Shown here one piece after another: positions 18,913-27,789 of a DNA stretch of 64,000 nucleotides (within the stretch, counting starts at the first letter, position 1; each line of letters starts with the position of its first letter). The stretch lies in assembly GCF_037203705.1 (NCBI RefSeq), contig NZ_JBBCAT010000001.1, forward strand, positions 593,418 to 657,417, read 5' to 3'. Position numbers and translations under genes: made by a program. Below the pieces are notes generated by a model. It saw only the letters and a program-made list of their open reading frames with translations, had not been told where the DNA came from and ran no database searches. This stretch comes from Prosthecomicrobium sp. N25 (GTDB lineage Bacteria > Pseudomonadota > Alphaproteobacteria > Rhizobiales > Ancalomicrobiaceae).

Positions 18913-19812
18913 GTGAACTGGCTCACCAACGTCGTCCGGCCGAAGATCAAGAGCCTGCTGACGAAGCGCGAGACCCCCGACAATCTCTGGATCAAGTGTC
19001 CCGAGACCGGCGAGATGGTCTTCCACCGCGACCTGGAGGCGAACCAGTTCGTCATTCCGTCCTCCGGCTACCACATGCGCATGCCGGCCCGGCGCCGGCT
19101 CGAGGTCCTCTTCGACGGCGCCAAATACGAGACCATCCCGGTGCCGGGGGTTCCCGTCGACCCGCTCAAGTTCCGTGACGAGCGCCGCTACACCGACCGG
19201 CTGAAGGACGCCAAGGCGAAGACCGGCAACGAGGACGCGGTCCTGCTCGGCCACGGCACCCTCGATGGCCTGACCGTCGTCGCCGCCGTCCAGGACTTCG
19301 AGTTCATGGGCGGCTCCCTCGGCATGGCGGCCGGCGAGGCGATCATCGCCGGCATGATGACGGCGCGCGACAAGCTCGCTCCCTTCATCCTCTTCGCGGC
19401 CTCCGGCGGCGCGCGCATGCAGGAGGGCATCCTCTCCCTCATGCAGATGCCGCGCACGACGGTGGCCATCCAGGCGCTCCGCGAGGCCCGGCTGCCCTAC
19501 ATCGTCGTGCTCACCAACCCGACGACGGGCGGGGTCACCGCCTCCTACGCCATGCTGGGCGACGTGCACATCGCCGAACCCGGCGCGCTCATCGGCTTCG
19601 CCGGCCCGCGCGTGATCGAGCAGACCATCCGCGAGAAGCTGCCGGAAGGGTTCCAGCGCTCCGAGTACCTGCTCCAGCACGGCATGGTCGACATGGTGGT
19701 CGGCCGACTGGAGTTGCGCGCGACTTTGTCGCGCCTCTGCCACCTCCTCACCAAGACGCCGAAGGTGCAAGTCGAGGAGCCGGAGGCGGCCCCGACCGAG
19801 GCCGCGGCCTGA
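18913..19812 (+). CDS. accD: Acetyl-CoA carboxylase carboxyltransferase beta subunit
   Basis: With AccA transfers CO2 from carboxybiotin to acetyl-CoA, the first step of fatty acid synthesis. The product is 299 residues from GTG 18913, which gives the standard start ([16 protein letters not shown]). The crotonase-fold region is intact ([36 protein letters not shown]). The N-terminal zinc ribbon seen in E. coli (four cysteines) is degenerate: only Cys29 is left in WIKCPETGE, and the second pair is replaced by [11 protein letters not shown]. From memory this is common in Rhizobiales, so it is a lineage trait and not damage. Confidence 0.95.
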   Translation: MNWLTNVVRPKIKSLLTKRETPDNLWIKCPETGEMVFHRDLEANQFVIPSSGYHMRMPARRRLEVLFDGAKYETIPVPGVPVDPLKFRDERRYTDRLKDAKAKTGNEDAVLLGHGTLDGLTVVAAVQDFEFMGGSLGMAAGEAIIAGMMTARDKLAPFILFAASGGARMQEGILSLMQMPRTTVAIQALREARLPYIVVLTNPTTGGVTASYAMLGDVHIAEPGALIGFAGPRVIEQTIREKLPEGFQRSEYLLQHGMVDMVVGRLELRATLSRLCHLLTKTPKVQVEEPEAAPTEAAA

Positions 19813-19909
19813 CCCTGGACTTCCCGTCCGGGTCCCGTGACCCGCGTCCGGGTCCCCGACCCGCGTCCGGCCCCTCCCGGTCCGGCGCCAGAGGAGCCTT
19901 GAACACCCG

Positions 19910-21235
19910 ATGTCCCCGTCTGCGCTCGACGCCCTGCTCGACCGGCTCACCATGGCGATCCCCGCCGGCTGGGATCTCGGCCTCGACCGCATCGAAAGGC
20001 TGCTCGCCACCCTGGGCGACCCCCACAGGCGCATCCCGCCGGTGATCCACATCGCCGGCACCAACGGAAAGGGCTCGGTCACCGCCTTCTCGCGCGCGAT
20101 CCTGGAGGCGTCGGGCAAGACCTGCCACGTCTACACCTCGCCCCATCTCGTCCGTTTCAACGAGCGGATCCGCCTCGGCCGCCCCGGCGGCGGCAGGCTC
20201 GTCGAGGACGACGTCATGGCGGCCGCGATTCTGGAGGCCGAGCGGGCGAACGCCGGCGCGCCGATCACCTTCTTCGAACTGACCACGGTCGCCGCCTTCA
20301 TGCTCTTCGCCGACAACCCGGCCGACTACACCCTCCTGGAGGTCGGCCTCGGCGGCCGGCTCGACGCCACCAACGTGGTGCCGGCGCCGCTCGTCTCGGC
20401 CATCACGTCGATCTCCCTCGACCACGAGAAGTTCCTCGGCGACACCATCGCCGGCATCGCCGAGCAGAAGGCCGGCATCATCAAGCGCGGCGCCGCCGCC
20501 GTCTCTTCGCCCCAGGTGCCCGAGGTCGAGGACGTGCTCCGCCGCCGTGCCGCCCGCGAGGGGGTGCGGCTGCGCCTCGGCGGCGAGGACTGGACCGCCG
20601 GCCAGGAGAACGGACGGCTCGTCTACCAGGACGAGGACGGGCTCCTCGATCTCTCCGCCCCGCGCCTCCTCGGCCGCCACCAGTACGTCAACGCCGGCAC
20701 CGCCATCGCGGCCCTGCGCGCCGCCCGGGTCCCGCTGACCACTGATGCCGTCAGCCGCGGCCTGGAGACGGTGGAATGGCCGGCCCGCATGCAGCGGCTC
20801 GGCCCCGGGCCGCTCACGGCGCTCGCCCCCGCGGGCGCCGAGGTCTGGCTCGACGGCGGCCACAACCCCGGTGCCGGCGCGGTCCTCGCCGACGTGGTCG
20901 CCGACCTCGAGGAGCGCGTGCCGCGGCCCTTCTTCATCATCGCCGGCATGCTCAAGACCAAGGACCCGGTCGGCTTCTTCCGCCCCTTCAAGGGCCTCGT
21001 CCGGCATGTCTTCACGGTCCCGATCCACGGCGGCCACGAGACGCGCACGCCCGAGGACCTCGCCGAGGCCGCCGCCGCGGCCGGGCTCTCCACCGAGCCG
21101 GTGGAGAGCGTCGAGGCGGCGCTGCGGCTCCTCGGCGCCGACTGGCGCTTCGAGCCGGCACCGCGGATCCTGATCTGCGGCTCGCTCTACCTGGCCGGCG
21201 AGGTCCTGAAGGCCAACGGCGCCGTCCCCTCCTGA
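19910..21235 (+). CDS. folC: Bifunctional folylpolyglutamate synthase/dihydrofolate synthase
   Basis: Adds glutamate to dihydropteroate and to folates. The product is 441 residues. The P-loop is IAGTNGKGSVTAF near residue 48, YTSPHLVRFNERIRL near 75, LLEVGLGGRLDATNVV near 145, and the C-terminal domain has WLDGGHNPGAG. GAGGAGCC stands 13 bases before the ATG, a longer gap than usual. About 97 bp separate it from accD; that spacer holds two near-identical GACCCGCGTCCGG units. Last gene of the trp-accD-folC run. Confidence 0.95.
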   Translation: MSPSALDALLDRLTMAIPAGWDLGLDRIERLLATLGDPHRRIPPVIHIAGTNGKGSVTAFSRAILEASGKTCHVYTSPHLVRFNERIRLGRPGGGRLVEDDVMAAAILEAERANAGAPITFFELTTVAAFMLFADNPADYTLLEVGLGGRLDATNVVPAPLVSAITSISLDHEKFLGDTIAGIAEQKAGIIKRGAAAVSSPQVPEVEDVLRRRAAREGVRLRLGGEDWTAGQENGRLVYQDEDGLLDLSAPRLLGRHQYVNAGTAIAALRAARVPLTTDAVSRGLETVEWPARMQRLGPGPLTALAPAGAEVWLDGGHNPGAGAVLADVVADLEERVPRPFFIIAGMLKTKDPVGFFRPFKGLVRHVFTVPIHGGHETRTPEDLAEAAAAAGLSTEPVESVEAALRLLGADWRFEPAPRILICGSLYLAGEVLKANGAVPS

Positions 21236-21247
21236 CCGAGGGCGCCT

Positions 21248-22651
21248 TCAGGCCCCCATGGCGCGCGCGAGGACCGAAGGGATGCGCGGGTCCCCGCACT
21301 GGGCGACGTTGAAGCGCAGGAACCGTCCGGCATTCCCCGACAGGCTGAACGCATTGCCGGGCGCCAGCACGACGCCGTCGGCGAGCGCCCGCCGCGCGAC
21401 CTCGCCGGCGTCGAGACCGTCCGGCAGGCTGCACCACAGGAAGAGGCCGCCGTTCGGCTCCGTCCAGGGGCGGATGCCGAGCCCCTCCAGGCGTCGCGCG
21501 GTCTCCGCCATGGCGCGGGCGAGCCGCTGCCGGACCCCCTCCATGTGCTTGCGGTAGCTGCCGTCGGTCAGCACGCCCTGCACGAAGGCGGCCGCGAAGC
21601 GCCCGCCCCCGAAGGCGGTCGCGATCCGTAGGTCGGCGAGCGCCTCGATCCAGTCCGGGCGCGCCGCCACGAAGCCGCAGCGCACGGAAGCCGACAGGGT
21701 CTTGGAGAAGCTGCCGATGTGCAGCACCCGGTCGAGCCCGTCGAAGGCGGCGAGCCGCGGGGTCGGCCGCTCCTCGAAGTCGGCGAAGATGTCGTCCTCC
21801 ACGATCGTGAGGCCGGCCTCGGCGGCGAGCGTCAGGATGCGATGAGCGACGACCGGCGACAGCGTCGCGCCGGTCGGGTTGTGCAAGGTGGCGTTGGTCA
21901 GGTAGAGCCGCGGCCGGTGCTCCGCGAGCGCCGCCGCGAACCGCTCCACGTCCGGCCCCGTGGGGGTGAAGGGCACGCCGACGACGCGGGCGCGGTGCGC
22001 GCGCAGCAGCGCCAGGAAGTTGAAGTAGCAGGGGTCGTCGACCAGCACCGTGTCGCCCGGCTCGAGCAGGAAGCGGCAGACGAGGTCCAGCGCCTGGGTG
22101 CCGCTGTCGGTCAGCAGGATCTGGTCCGGCGTCGCCTCGACGGCCCGCTCGGCAAGGCGCCGGGAGAGGACCTGACGGAGCCCCGGATGGCCGAGCGGCG
22201 GACCATAGTCGGCGAGGACCGAATCGTCCCCGCGGGCGAGGCCGCGCAGGCACTTCCGCATCGCTGCCCCGGGCATCCACGAGGGCGGCAGCCAGCCGCA
22301 GCCGGGCTTCAGGATCGTGTCGCCCGCCTCGAGCGACTGGCGCGACACCCACAACGGATCCACCGCCCGGTCGAGCCGCGGCCCGATGTCGGCGAGTGAC
22401 AGGGGTGGCAGGTGGCCGGCCACGAAGTATCCGGACCCCGGCCGCGACCGGATCACGCCCTCCGCCGCCAGCCGGTCGTAGGCCTCCACCACCGTGGACT
22501 TGGAGACCCCGAGGGCTTGCGCCTGGGCCCGGATCGAGGGGAGCCGCACGCCCGCCGCCGTCGCGCGCCGCGCAATCCGCTGCCGGACCTCCCGCATGAC
22601 CTGCTCGACCAGCGTCCCGGCCGGTTCGGCCTGTGCCACCCGGTCGTCCAT
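21248..22651 (-). CDS. MocR-type (GntR/aminotransferase) transcription regulator
   Basis: Protein of 467 residues: an N-terminal winged helix (RLPSIRAQAQALGVSKSTVVEAYDRLAAEGVI, starting near residue 35, broken here as two joined blocks) fused to a fold-type I aminotransferase domain with the PLP lysine in SFSKTL near residue 316. This is the MocR/PdxR architecture, in which PLP or a PLP-substrate adduct controls DNA binding. ATG 22651 has AAGGAG at good spacing. It is divergent from an EamA exporter, the usual target of such regulators. Confidence 0.9.
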   Translation of the reverse strand: MDDRVAQAEPAGTLVEQVMREVRQRIARRATAAGVRLPSIRAQAQALGVSKSTVVEAYDRLAAEGVIRSRPGSGYFVAGHLPPLSLADIGPRLDRAVDPLWVSRQSLEAGDTILKPGCGWLPPSWMPGAAMRKCLRGLARGDDSVLADYGPPLGHPGLRQVLSRRLAERAVEATPDQILLTDSGTQALDLVCRFLLEPGDTVLVDDPCYFNFLALLRAHRARVVGVPFTPTGPDVERFAAALAEHRPRLYLTNATLHNPTGATLSPVVAHRILTLAAEAGLTIVEDDIFADFEERPTPRLAAFDGLDRVLHIGSFSKTLSASVRCGFVAARPDWIEALADLRIATAFGGGRFAAAFVQGVLTDGSYRKHMEGVRQRLARAMAETARRLEGLGIRPWTEPNGGLFLWCSLPDGLDAGEVARRALADGVVLAPGNAFSLSGNAGRFLRFNVAQCGDPRIPSVLARAMGA

Positions 22652-22668
22652 CCGTCCGCTCCTTTGCC

Positions 22669-22694
22669 CAGTACAGTTCAGAGAAACCGTACTG
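22669..22694. promoter_or_regulatory. Palindromic operator candidate between the MocR gene and the EamA gene
   Basis: CAGTAC (22669-22674) and GTACTG (22689-22694) are perfect inverted arms 14 bp apart in the 114-bp divergent spacer. Regulators of the MocR class often bind CTGTACT-like half-sites, so this is a reasonable operator. It lies just upstream of the regulator's start, where binding would repress it. Confidence 0.5.
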
Positions 22695-22765
22695 CACCGT
22701 CTCTGGAAGCGGGAGTCCATTTGTCCGATAGCGGGGTGCGAACCGAAACCGGAAGGACCGACACC

Positions 22766-23626
22766 ATGGACCGCGGCGCGGACGGCTGGATCAGCGGCTT
22801 CGTCGGCATGCTCATCTTCAGCGGCTCGCTGCCCGCCACCCGGGTGGCGGTGGCCGACTTCGACCCCGTCTTCCTGACCCTCGCCCGGGCCGCCCTGGCG
22901 GGCCTCGCCGCCCTGCTCCTCCTAGTGGCCTTCCGCCAGCGCCGGCCGAAACGGCAGGACCTGCCCGGGCTCGCCGTCGTGGCGGCCGGGGTCGTGATCG
23001 CCTTCCCGCTCCTGACCGCCCTGGCGCTGCGCCATGTCACGGCGGCCCATGCGGTCGTCTTCATCGGCCTCCTGCCGCTCGCGACCGCCGCCTTCGGGGT
23101 CCTGCGCGGCGGCGAGCGGCCGCGCCCGGCCTTCTGGATCTTCTCCGGCCTCGGCAGCCTGCTCGTCGCCGGCTTCGCCCTGTCGCGCGGCCTCGACGGC
23201 GACCTCCTCGGCGACGGCCTCATGCTGGCCGCCATCGTCGGCTGCGGGCTCGGCTATGCAGAGGGCGCCGCCCTGTCGCGCGTCTACGGCGGCTGGCAGG
23301 TCATCTGCTGGGCCTTGGTCCTGTCCCTACCGGTGACGCTCGCCGCCGCCCTCGGGACCATGCCGGCGAGCTTCGATGGCGTCGGCGTCCCGGCCTGGAT
23401 CGGCCTCGCCTACGTGTCCCTCTTCAGCATGCTGATCGGCTTCGTGTTCTGGTACCGCGGCCTGGCCCGGGGCGGCATCGCGGCGGTCGGGCAACTGCAA
23501 CTGCTGCAGCCCTTCTTCGGCCTCGCGCTCGCCGCCCTGCTGCTCGGCGAGGCCGTCGGCCCCGCCACGATCCTGGTCGCCGCCTCGGTCGTCCTCTGCG
23601 TCGCGGGCGCGCGGCGCTTCGCCTGA
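22766..23626 (+). CDS. EamA/DMT-family exporter
   Basis: Inner-membrane protein of 286 residues with about ten hydrophobic helices arranged as two EamA repeats. SGSLPATRVAV in helix 1 and SLFSMLIGFVFWYRGLARGG in the second repeat are family blocks. Such proteins export amino acids or related metabolites. ATG 22766 follows GGAAGGAC. The divergent MocR-type regulator suggests control by an amino-acid- or vitamin B6-related signal. It ends nine bp before the convergent cobD stop. Confidence 0.85.
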   Translation: MDRGADGWISGFVGMLIFSGSLPATRVAVADFDPVFLTLARAALAGLAALLLLVAFRQRRPKRQDLPGLAVVAAGVVIAFPLLTALALRHVTAAHAVVFIGLLPLATAAFGVLRGGERPRPAFWIFSGLGSLLVAGFALSRGLDGDLLGDGLMLAAIVGCGLGYAEGAALSRVYGGWQVICWALVLSLPVTLAAALGTMPASFDGVGVPAWIGLAYVSLFSMLIGFVFWYRGLARGGIAAVGQLQLLQPFFGLALAALLLGEAVGPATILVAASVVLCVAGARRFA

Positions 23627-23635
23627 CGCCGCCGG

Positions 23636-24613
23636 TCAGGCCGCCGCCAGCGCCAAGGCCGCCACGGCGACGAACTGGATCGCCAGGGCCCGACGGTAGA
23701 GGCCGAGCGCGCGGCGGATGTCGGCGGCCGTGGCCTCCCGCCGCCCATCGCCCATGAAGGCGTCGTCGACGAGCGTGTCGCCGTAGACCCGCGGGCCGGC
23801 CAGCTTGAGCCCGAGGGCCCCCGCCATGGCGGCCTCCGGCCAGCCGGCATTCGGCGACCGGTGCCGCCCGGCGTCGCGCCGCACGGCCCGCACGGCTTCG
23901 CGCGCCGAAGCGCCCTCCGTGATCGCAGCGGCGACGACGAGCCACAGGGCCGCGAGCCGGGAGGCCGGCAGGTTGACCAGGTCGTCGAAGCGCGCGGCGG
24001 CCCAGCCGAACGCCGCGTGGCGCGGGGTCCGGTGCCCGATCATGCTGTCCGCCGTGTTGGCCGCCTTGTAGAGCGCCGCCCCCGGCAGCCCGCCCGCCGC
24101 CATCCAGAAGGCCGGGGCGACGATGCCGTCCGAGAAGTTCTCCGCGAGGCTTTCGATCGCGGCACGGGCCACCCCCGCCTCGTCCAGCACGGCCGGGTTC
24201 CGCCCGACGATCAGGGAGACCGCCGCCCGGCCCTCGTCGAGCGAACGCTCCAGCCCTGCCGCGACCGCCCGCACGTGGTCGTCGAGGCTGCGCTGAGCCA
24301 GGAGCGACGAGGCCGCGAGCGCGATCACCACGAGCCCGGGCAGACCGGGCGCCAGCGCCATGACGCCGCGTTCCACACCCGCCGCCACTCCGCCCGCCAC
24401 ACCGAGGACGACGGCGAGCGCCAGGACTCCGGCCGCGCGCCGGGCTGCCGGTCGCGAGGTCTCGCGGTTGAGGCTCCGGTCGAGCCGCGCGATGAGCGCC
24501 CCGATCCAAGTCACCGGGTGCCCGATGCGCGCGAAGAGGCCGCCCGGATAGCCGGCGGCCGCCTCGATGCCGAGCGCCAGCGCGGTCAGGACCAGTGTCG
24601 CGTCGAGCCCCAT
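23636..24613 (-). CDS. cobD: Adenosylcobinamide-phosphate synthase (CbiB-type)
   Basis: Membrane enzyme that attaches the aminopropanol arm (product of CobC) to adenosylcobyric acid. The product is 325 residues with several hydrophobic segments. HPVTWIGALI is near the N-terminus, ESLAENFSDGIVAPAFW near 160, and NTADSMIGHRTPRHAAFGWAA follows, all hallmark blocks of CobD/CbiB. It is about 12 kb from the main cob operon and has no recognisable riboswitch of its own: the 106-bp spacer upstream shows none of the conserved blocks. Confidence 0.93.
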   Translation of the reverse strand: MGLDATLVLTALALGIEAAAGYPGGLFARIGHPVTWIGALIARLDRSLNRETSRPAARRAAGVLALAVVLGVAGGVAAGVERGVMALAPGLPGLVVIALAASSLLAQRSLDDHVRAVAAGLERSLDEGRAAVSLIVGRNPAVLDEAGVARAAIESLAENFSDGIVAPAFWMAAGGLPGAALYKAANTADSMIGHRTPRHAAFGWAAARFDDLVNLPASRLAALWLVVAAAITEGASAREAVRAVRRDAGRHRSPNAGWPEAAMAGALGLKLAGPRVYGDTLVDDAFMGDGRREATAADIRRALGLYRRALAIQFVAVAALALAAA

Positions 24614-24719
24614 GCGCCCCCCGGGGCCGGCCGCGGCACGAGGCGCCGCGCTCCGATCCCTCCCGCCCGGCCGACGGGCCGGGCTCCGGGCGTCCGCATA
24701 GCAGAGGCCGCGCCGGCGG

Positions 24720-26432
24720 TCACCCGGCCCGCGCGGTTCCTGCCGTCGAGGCGAGAACGGCGAGCTCCACCTCGGCCGGCGGCCTGGGCACGAAGGTCAC
24801 GGCGAATTCCGTCTCGCCGGCGATCGAGGAGACCTCCAGGCGCCCTTCGAGCTGCCGCATCATCGCGTTGACCATCTGCATGCCGAAGCCGCGCCGGTCG
24901 TCGGCGCGGAAGTCCGGCGGCAGGCTGCCCCGGTTGCGCACGGCGAGGCGGCAGCCCTCGGAGGACCGGCCCAGCTTGACCGTGATGGCCGACCCCGGCC
25001 CGCCGTGCTTGATCGCGTTGGTGACGAGCTCGTTGACCACGAGCGCCAGGGACATCGCCTGCTCGGGCACGAGCACGACCGGGTCCGCGTCGACGCGGCA
25101 GGTTTCGCCGTCCGGCATCAGCGAGCGCGACAGGTCCTGGCAGAGCTCGCGCACGAAGCCGGTGAAGTCGACCGTCTCGATGCCGCCGGCCGTGTGCATG
25201 CGCCGGTAGGCGAGCGCCACCGAGTTGATGCGCCCGACCGCCACGTCGAACTGCCGGCGCGCGGTCGGGTCGGTGACCGAGCGCGACTGTAGCTTGAACA
25301 GGCTCGCGATGGTCTGGAGGCTGTTCATGATGCGGTGGTTCAACTCGCGGAGGAGCACGTCCTTGTGCTCTAGGGCGGCCTGGAGGTCGTTCGCCAGCGC
25401 GTCGAAGGCGGCGCCGAGCTGCCCGAACTCGGTGTCCCCGCGCGCGCCGCTCCGCACCGAGAGGTCCCCGGCCCGCCACCGCTCGGTGAGCGCGATCAGG
25501 TCCGAGACCGGACGCCGGATCAGCCGCCGTCCGACGAACCAGGCGAAGAAGAGAGCCAGCAGCGTCGCGGCGGCCGCCGCCGCGATGTCCCGGAAGGTCG
25601 CCGCGTCCAGCGCCGCGAAGGCCGCCGAGCGGCTGTAGCCGACCCCCACGTAGAGGCCGCCCGGCCCGAGGCTCGGCGGCACGTAGCCGACGATCCGGCG
25701 GACGCCGTCGAGCGGCGAGACGGCGTCGAAGGTCCCCGGCTCCCGCGCCTCGTGGGTCGCCGCCCAAAGGTCGGCCGGGAACGGCTTGCCCACGAAGCGC
25801 TCCTGGTCGGGCAGGCGCACCAGCATGGTGCCGCCGGCATCCGCGATCGAGAAGGCCCTGTCGCTGTTCCAGGCCGGGCCGTCGAGCTGGCGCGCGAGCC
25901 AGTCGAGGCTGAGCGCGATGAAGACCACCCCGACCGTCTGTCCCTCGGCGTCCCGATAGGGATGCGCCATGTGGATCACGTGAGTCCGGGTCTGACGTCC
26001 ATACGCGTAGGTCCCGACCGCGAAGTCCTGGCCCTCCAGCGCCCGGCGGAAGTAGCCCCGGTCCGAGATCGCCGGCAACTCCCCGTCCGCCGGCGTGCGG
26101 TGCGACGCGCAGGTCACCCGCCCGGTCTTGTCGGCCACCCCGATCGCCTCGAACCCGTCGTGGGCGGACCGCACGGCCGCAAGCGTCGACACGCAGGCGG
26201 CCGGTTCGCCGCTGCGGACCTCGTCGATCTCCGCGAGGGTCTTGAGCACGAGCCGGATGCCGTCGAACAGACGGGCCTGCTCGCCCGCGAGGCGCTCGGC
26301 CTGCTGCATGACGCTCGCCCTCACCTCGGCTTCCCGCGCGCGCCGCAGGTCAAACTGGTTCAGCGCCTGCATGCCCACCACCGGCAGAAGCGTCAGTCCG
26401 CCCAGCACCGCCAGGCGCACGCCGAGGCTCAT
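24720..26432 (-). CDS. Orphan sensor histidine kinase, PDC/dCache-HAMP-HisKA_2
   Basis: Protein of 570 residues. Helix 1 is near residues 7-24. A periplasmic double-Cache-like sensor (about 35-285, with ISDRGYFRRAL and GVVFIALSLDWL typical of PDC folds) follows, then helix 2 near 280-300, HAMP, and a HisKA_2 dimerisation segment with the phospho-histidine in LLRELNHRIMNSLQTI near residue 366. The ATPase N box is VVNELVTNAIKHG. No response regulator or anti-sigma gene is adjacent, so its partner lies elsewhere. HisKA_2/HWE kinases feed the general stress or light responses in many alphaproteobacteria. Confidence 0.87.
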   Translation of the reverse strand: MSLGVRLAVLGGLTLLPVVGMQALNQFDLRRAREAEVRASVMQQAERLAGEQARLFDGIRLVLKTLAEIDEVRSGEPAACVSTLAAVRSAHDGFEAIGVADKTGRVTCASHRTPADGELPAISDRGYFRRALEGQDFAVGTYAYGRQTRTHVIHMAHPYRDAEGQTVGVVFIALSLDWLARQLDGPAWNSDRAFSIADAGGTMLVRLPDQERFVGKPFPADLWAATHEAREPGTFDAVSPLDGVRRIVGYVPPSLGPGGLYVGVGYSRSAAFAALDAATFRDIAAAAAATLLALFFAWFVGRRLIRRPVSDLIALTERWRAGDLSVRSGARGDTEFGQLGAAFDALANDLQAALEHKDVLLRELNHRIMNSLQTIASLFKLQSRSVTDPTARRQFDVAVGRINSVALAYRRMHTAGGIETVDFTGFVRELCQDLSRSLMPDGETCRVDADPVVLVPEQAMSLALVVNELVTNAIKHGGPGSAITVKLGRSSEGCRLAVRNRGSLPPDFRADDRRGFGMQMVNAMMRQLEGRLEVSSIAGETEFAVTFVPRPPAEVELAVLASTAGTARAG

Positions 26433-26555
26433 GGCCTTCCCCCTCCGCCGGCCCGCCGCGCGCCGACCTCACATCCATTTTACAATATACAACCTGGAAG
26501 CCCTTCCGCGAATCCCCCTTGCCGTACCAACAGCCCTGCGGGGCGGGGATTTTTC
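26433..26555. promoter_or_regulatory. AT-rich spacer upstream of the orphan kinase
   Basis: The stretch around 26478-26494 (TTTTACAATATACAA) is strikingly AT-rich for this genome. It sits about 50-60 bp upstream of the kinase start on the minus strand, so it probably holds the promoter (TAAAAT or TATATT as -10). No clear -35 box. Confidence 0.35.
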
Positions 26556-27713
26556 TCAGTCGGGGAGCGGCCCGACGTAGCGGGCGCGCGGCCTGATCAG
26601 CGCCGCGTCCCCCGCCTGCTCGATCACGTGGCCGATCCACCCTGCCGTGCGGCCGATCGCGAACAGCGCGAGCGGCGCCGCGGCCGGCAGGCCCGCCGCC
26701 CGGGCGATCGTGACTAGGCCGAAATCGACGTTCGGGAAGAGCCCGGTCAGGCGCCGGGCGGAGGCGACCACGGCCTCGGCCAGCCGCACCGCGGGCGCAT
26801 CGGGGGCGAGCCGCCGCGCGGCGCGGAGCAGCACGCCGGCCCGGGGATCCGCCTCGCGGTAGAGCGGATGGCCGAAGCCGTGCAGGTCCTCCCCGCGCCG
26901 CAGCCGAGCCGCGAGCGCCGCCTCGGCGTCCTCCGGTCCGGCGATGCCGTCCAGCATGGCCGCGACGCGCTCGGCCATCCCGCCGTGGCGGGGACCGTCC
27001 AGGCACGCGAGGCCGGCCGACACCGCCCGCCAGGGCGACGCCCCCGTCGAGGCCGCCACCCGCACCGCGAAGGTCGATGCGGCGAGCTCGTGGTCCGCGG
27101 TGGCGATCAGGGCCGCCCGGATCGCGGGCTCGGCCGAGACGCGCCCCCAACCCGCCGCCAGCCCCGCCGAGATCGAGCCCGGCGCCGCCACCGAGCCCGA
27201 GACCGTCGCGGTGAGCTGCCGCAGGATGCGCGCGCCGGTCCGCGCGATCGCGCCGGGACCTTTCGCGAAGCCGGCCGGATCGCGGTCGGAGGCGACCGTC
27301 AGGTCGACGATCAGCCGTGACGCCAGGCTCGCCTCCGGGGGCGCCGCGAGGACCGGCACGAACGCCGTGTCGGCGAACGGATCCGCATCACCGACGCCCC
27401 AGAGGAGGGCCGCGACCGTCTCGAAGCGCGCCTCGGCGGCCAGCCGCTCGAGGTCGATGCCGCGGTAGTGGAGCCGATCGGCCTGGATGAGGGTGAGGGC
27501 GGTCTCGATGGAGGGCGCTCCGGCCTCCCCGGCCGCGGGCCCCGCGGCGGCCCGTCCCCGGAGCGCCCGCACGTCGGCCGCGTCATAGCCCCGGAGCCGC
27601 GTCCCGGGCTGCGCCTGCGAACGGACGAGACCGCGGCTCACATAGGCGTAGAGCGACGCCACGCTGATCCCGAGTTCGGCCGCCGCCTCGCGGGCGGTGA
27701 GGAGCTGTCTCAT
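26556..27713 (-). CDS. Citrate synthase-family protein with N-terminal helix-turn-helix
   Basis: Protein of 385 residues. Residues 1-50 are a MerR/excisionase-like helix-turn-helix (LTAREAAAELGISVASLYAY). The rest is a citrate synthase fold with candidate catalytic residues kept: histidines in GPRHGGMAER and GFGHPLYREADPRA, aspartate in FPNVDFGL. It could be an active citrate or methylcitrate synthase, a regulator that senses acyl-CoA or oxaloacetate, or both. I chose ATG 27713; an in-frame TTG six codons earlier is less likely. A perfect inverted repeat overlaps this start codon, which fits autoregulation. Confidence 0.82.
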   Translation of the reverse strand: MRQLLTAREAAAELGISVASLYAYVSRGLVRSQAQPGTRLRGYDAADVRALRGRAAAGPAAGEAGAPSIETALTLIQADRLHYRGIDLERLAAEARFETVAALLWGVGDADPFADTAFVPVLAAPPEASLASRLIVDLTVASDRDPAGFAKGPGAIARTGARILRQLTATVSGSVAAPGSISAGLAAGWGRVSAEPAIRAALIATADHELAASTFAVRVAASTGASPWRAVSAGLACLDGPRHGGMAERVAAMLDGIAGPEDAEAALAARLRRGEDLHGFGHPLYREADPRAGVLLRAARRLAPDAPAVRLAEAVVASARRLTGLFPNVDFGLVTIARAAGLPAAAPLALFAIGRTAGWIGHVIEQAGDAALIRPRARYVGPLPD

Positions 27714-27734
27714 CTTGACGATAGGAATCAAGAT
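27712..27734. promoter_or_regulatory. Inverted repeat over the start codon of the HTH-citrate synthase gene
   Basis: ATCTTGA (27712-27718) and TCAAGAT (27728-27734), perfect 7-bp arms with a 9-bp spacer. It covers the ATG of the minus-strand gene and lies about 55 bp upstream of the DUF2332 gene. A second TTGATC/GTCAAG pair adjoins it. This is a natural operator candidate for the HTH domain of the adjacent gene. Confidence 0.5.
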
Positions 27735-27789
27735 TGATCATGCCGTCAAGCCGTCCATCCTGGCTTCGTCCCGGTAGAGGAGGCCCGCC

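Noticed and set aside
19839-19878. Short tandem repeat between accD and folC as a regulatory element
   Set aside because: Two near-identical GACCCGCGTCCGG units exist, but nothing else supports a function and GC-rich slippage is enough to explain them.
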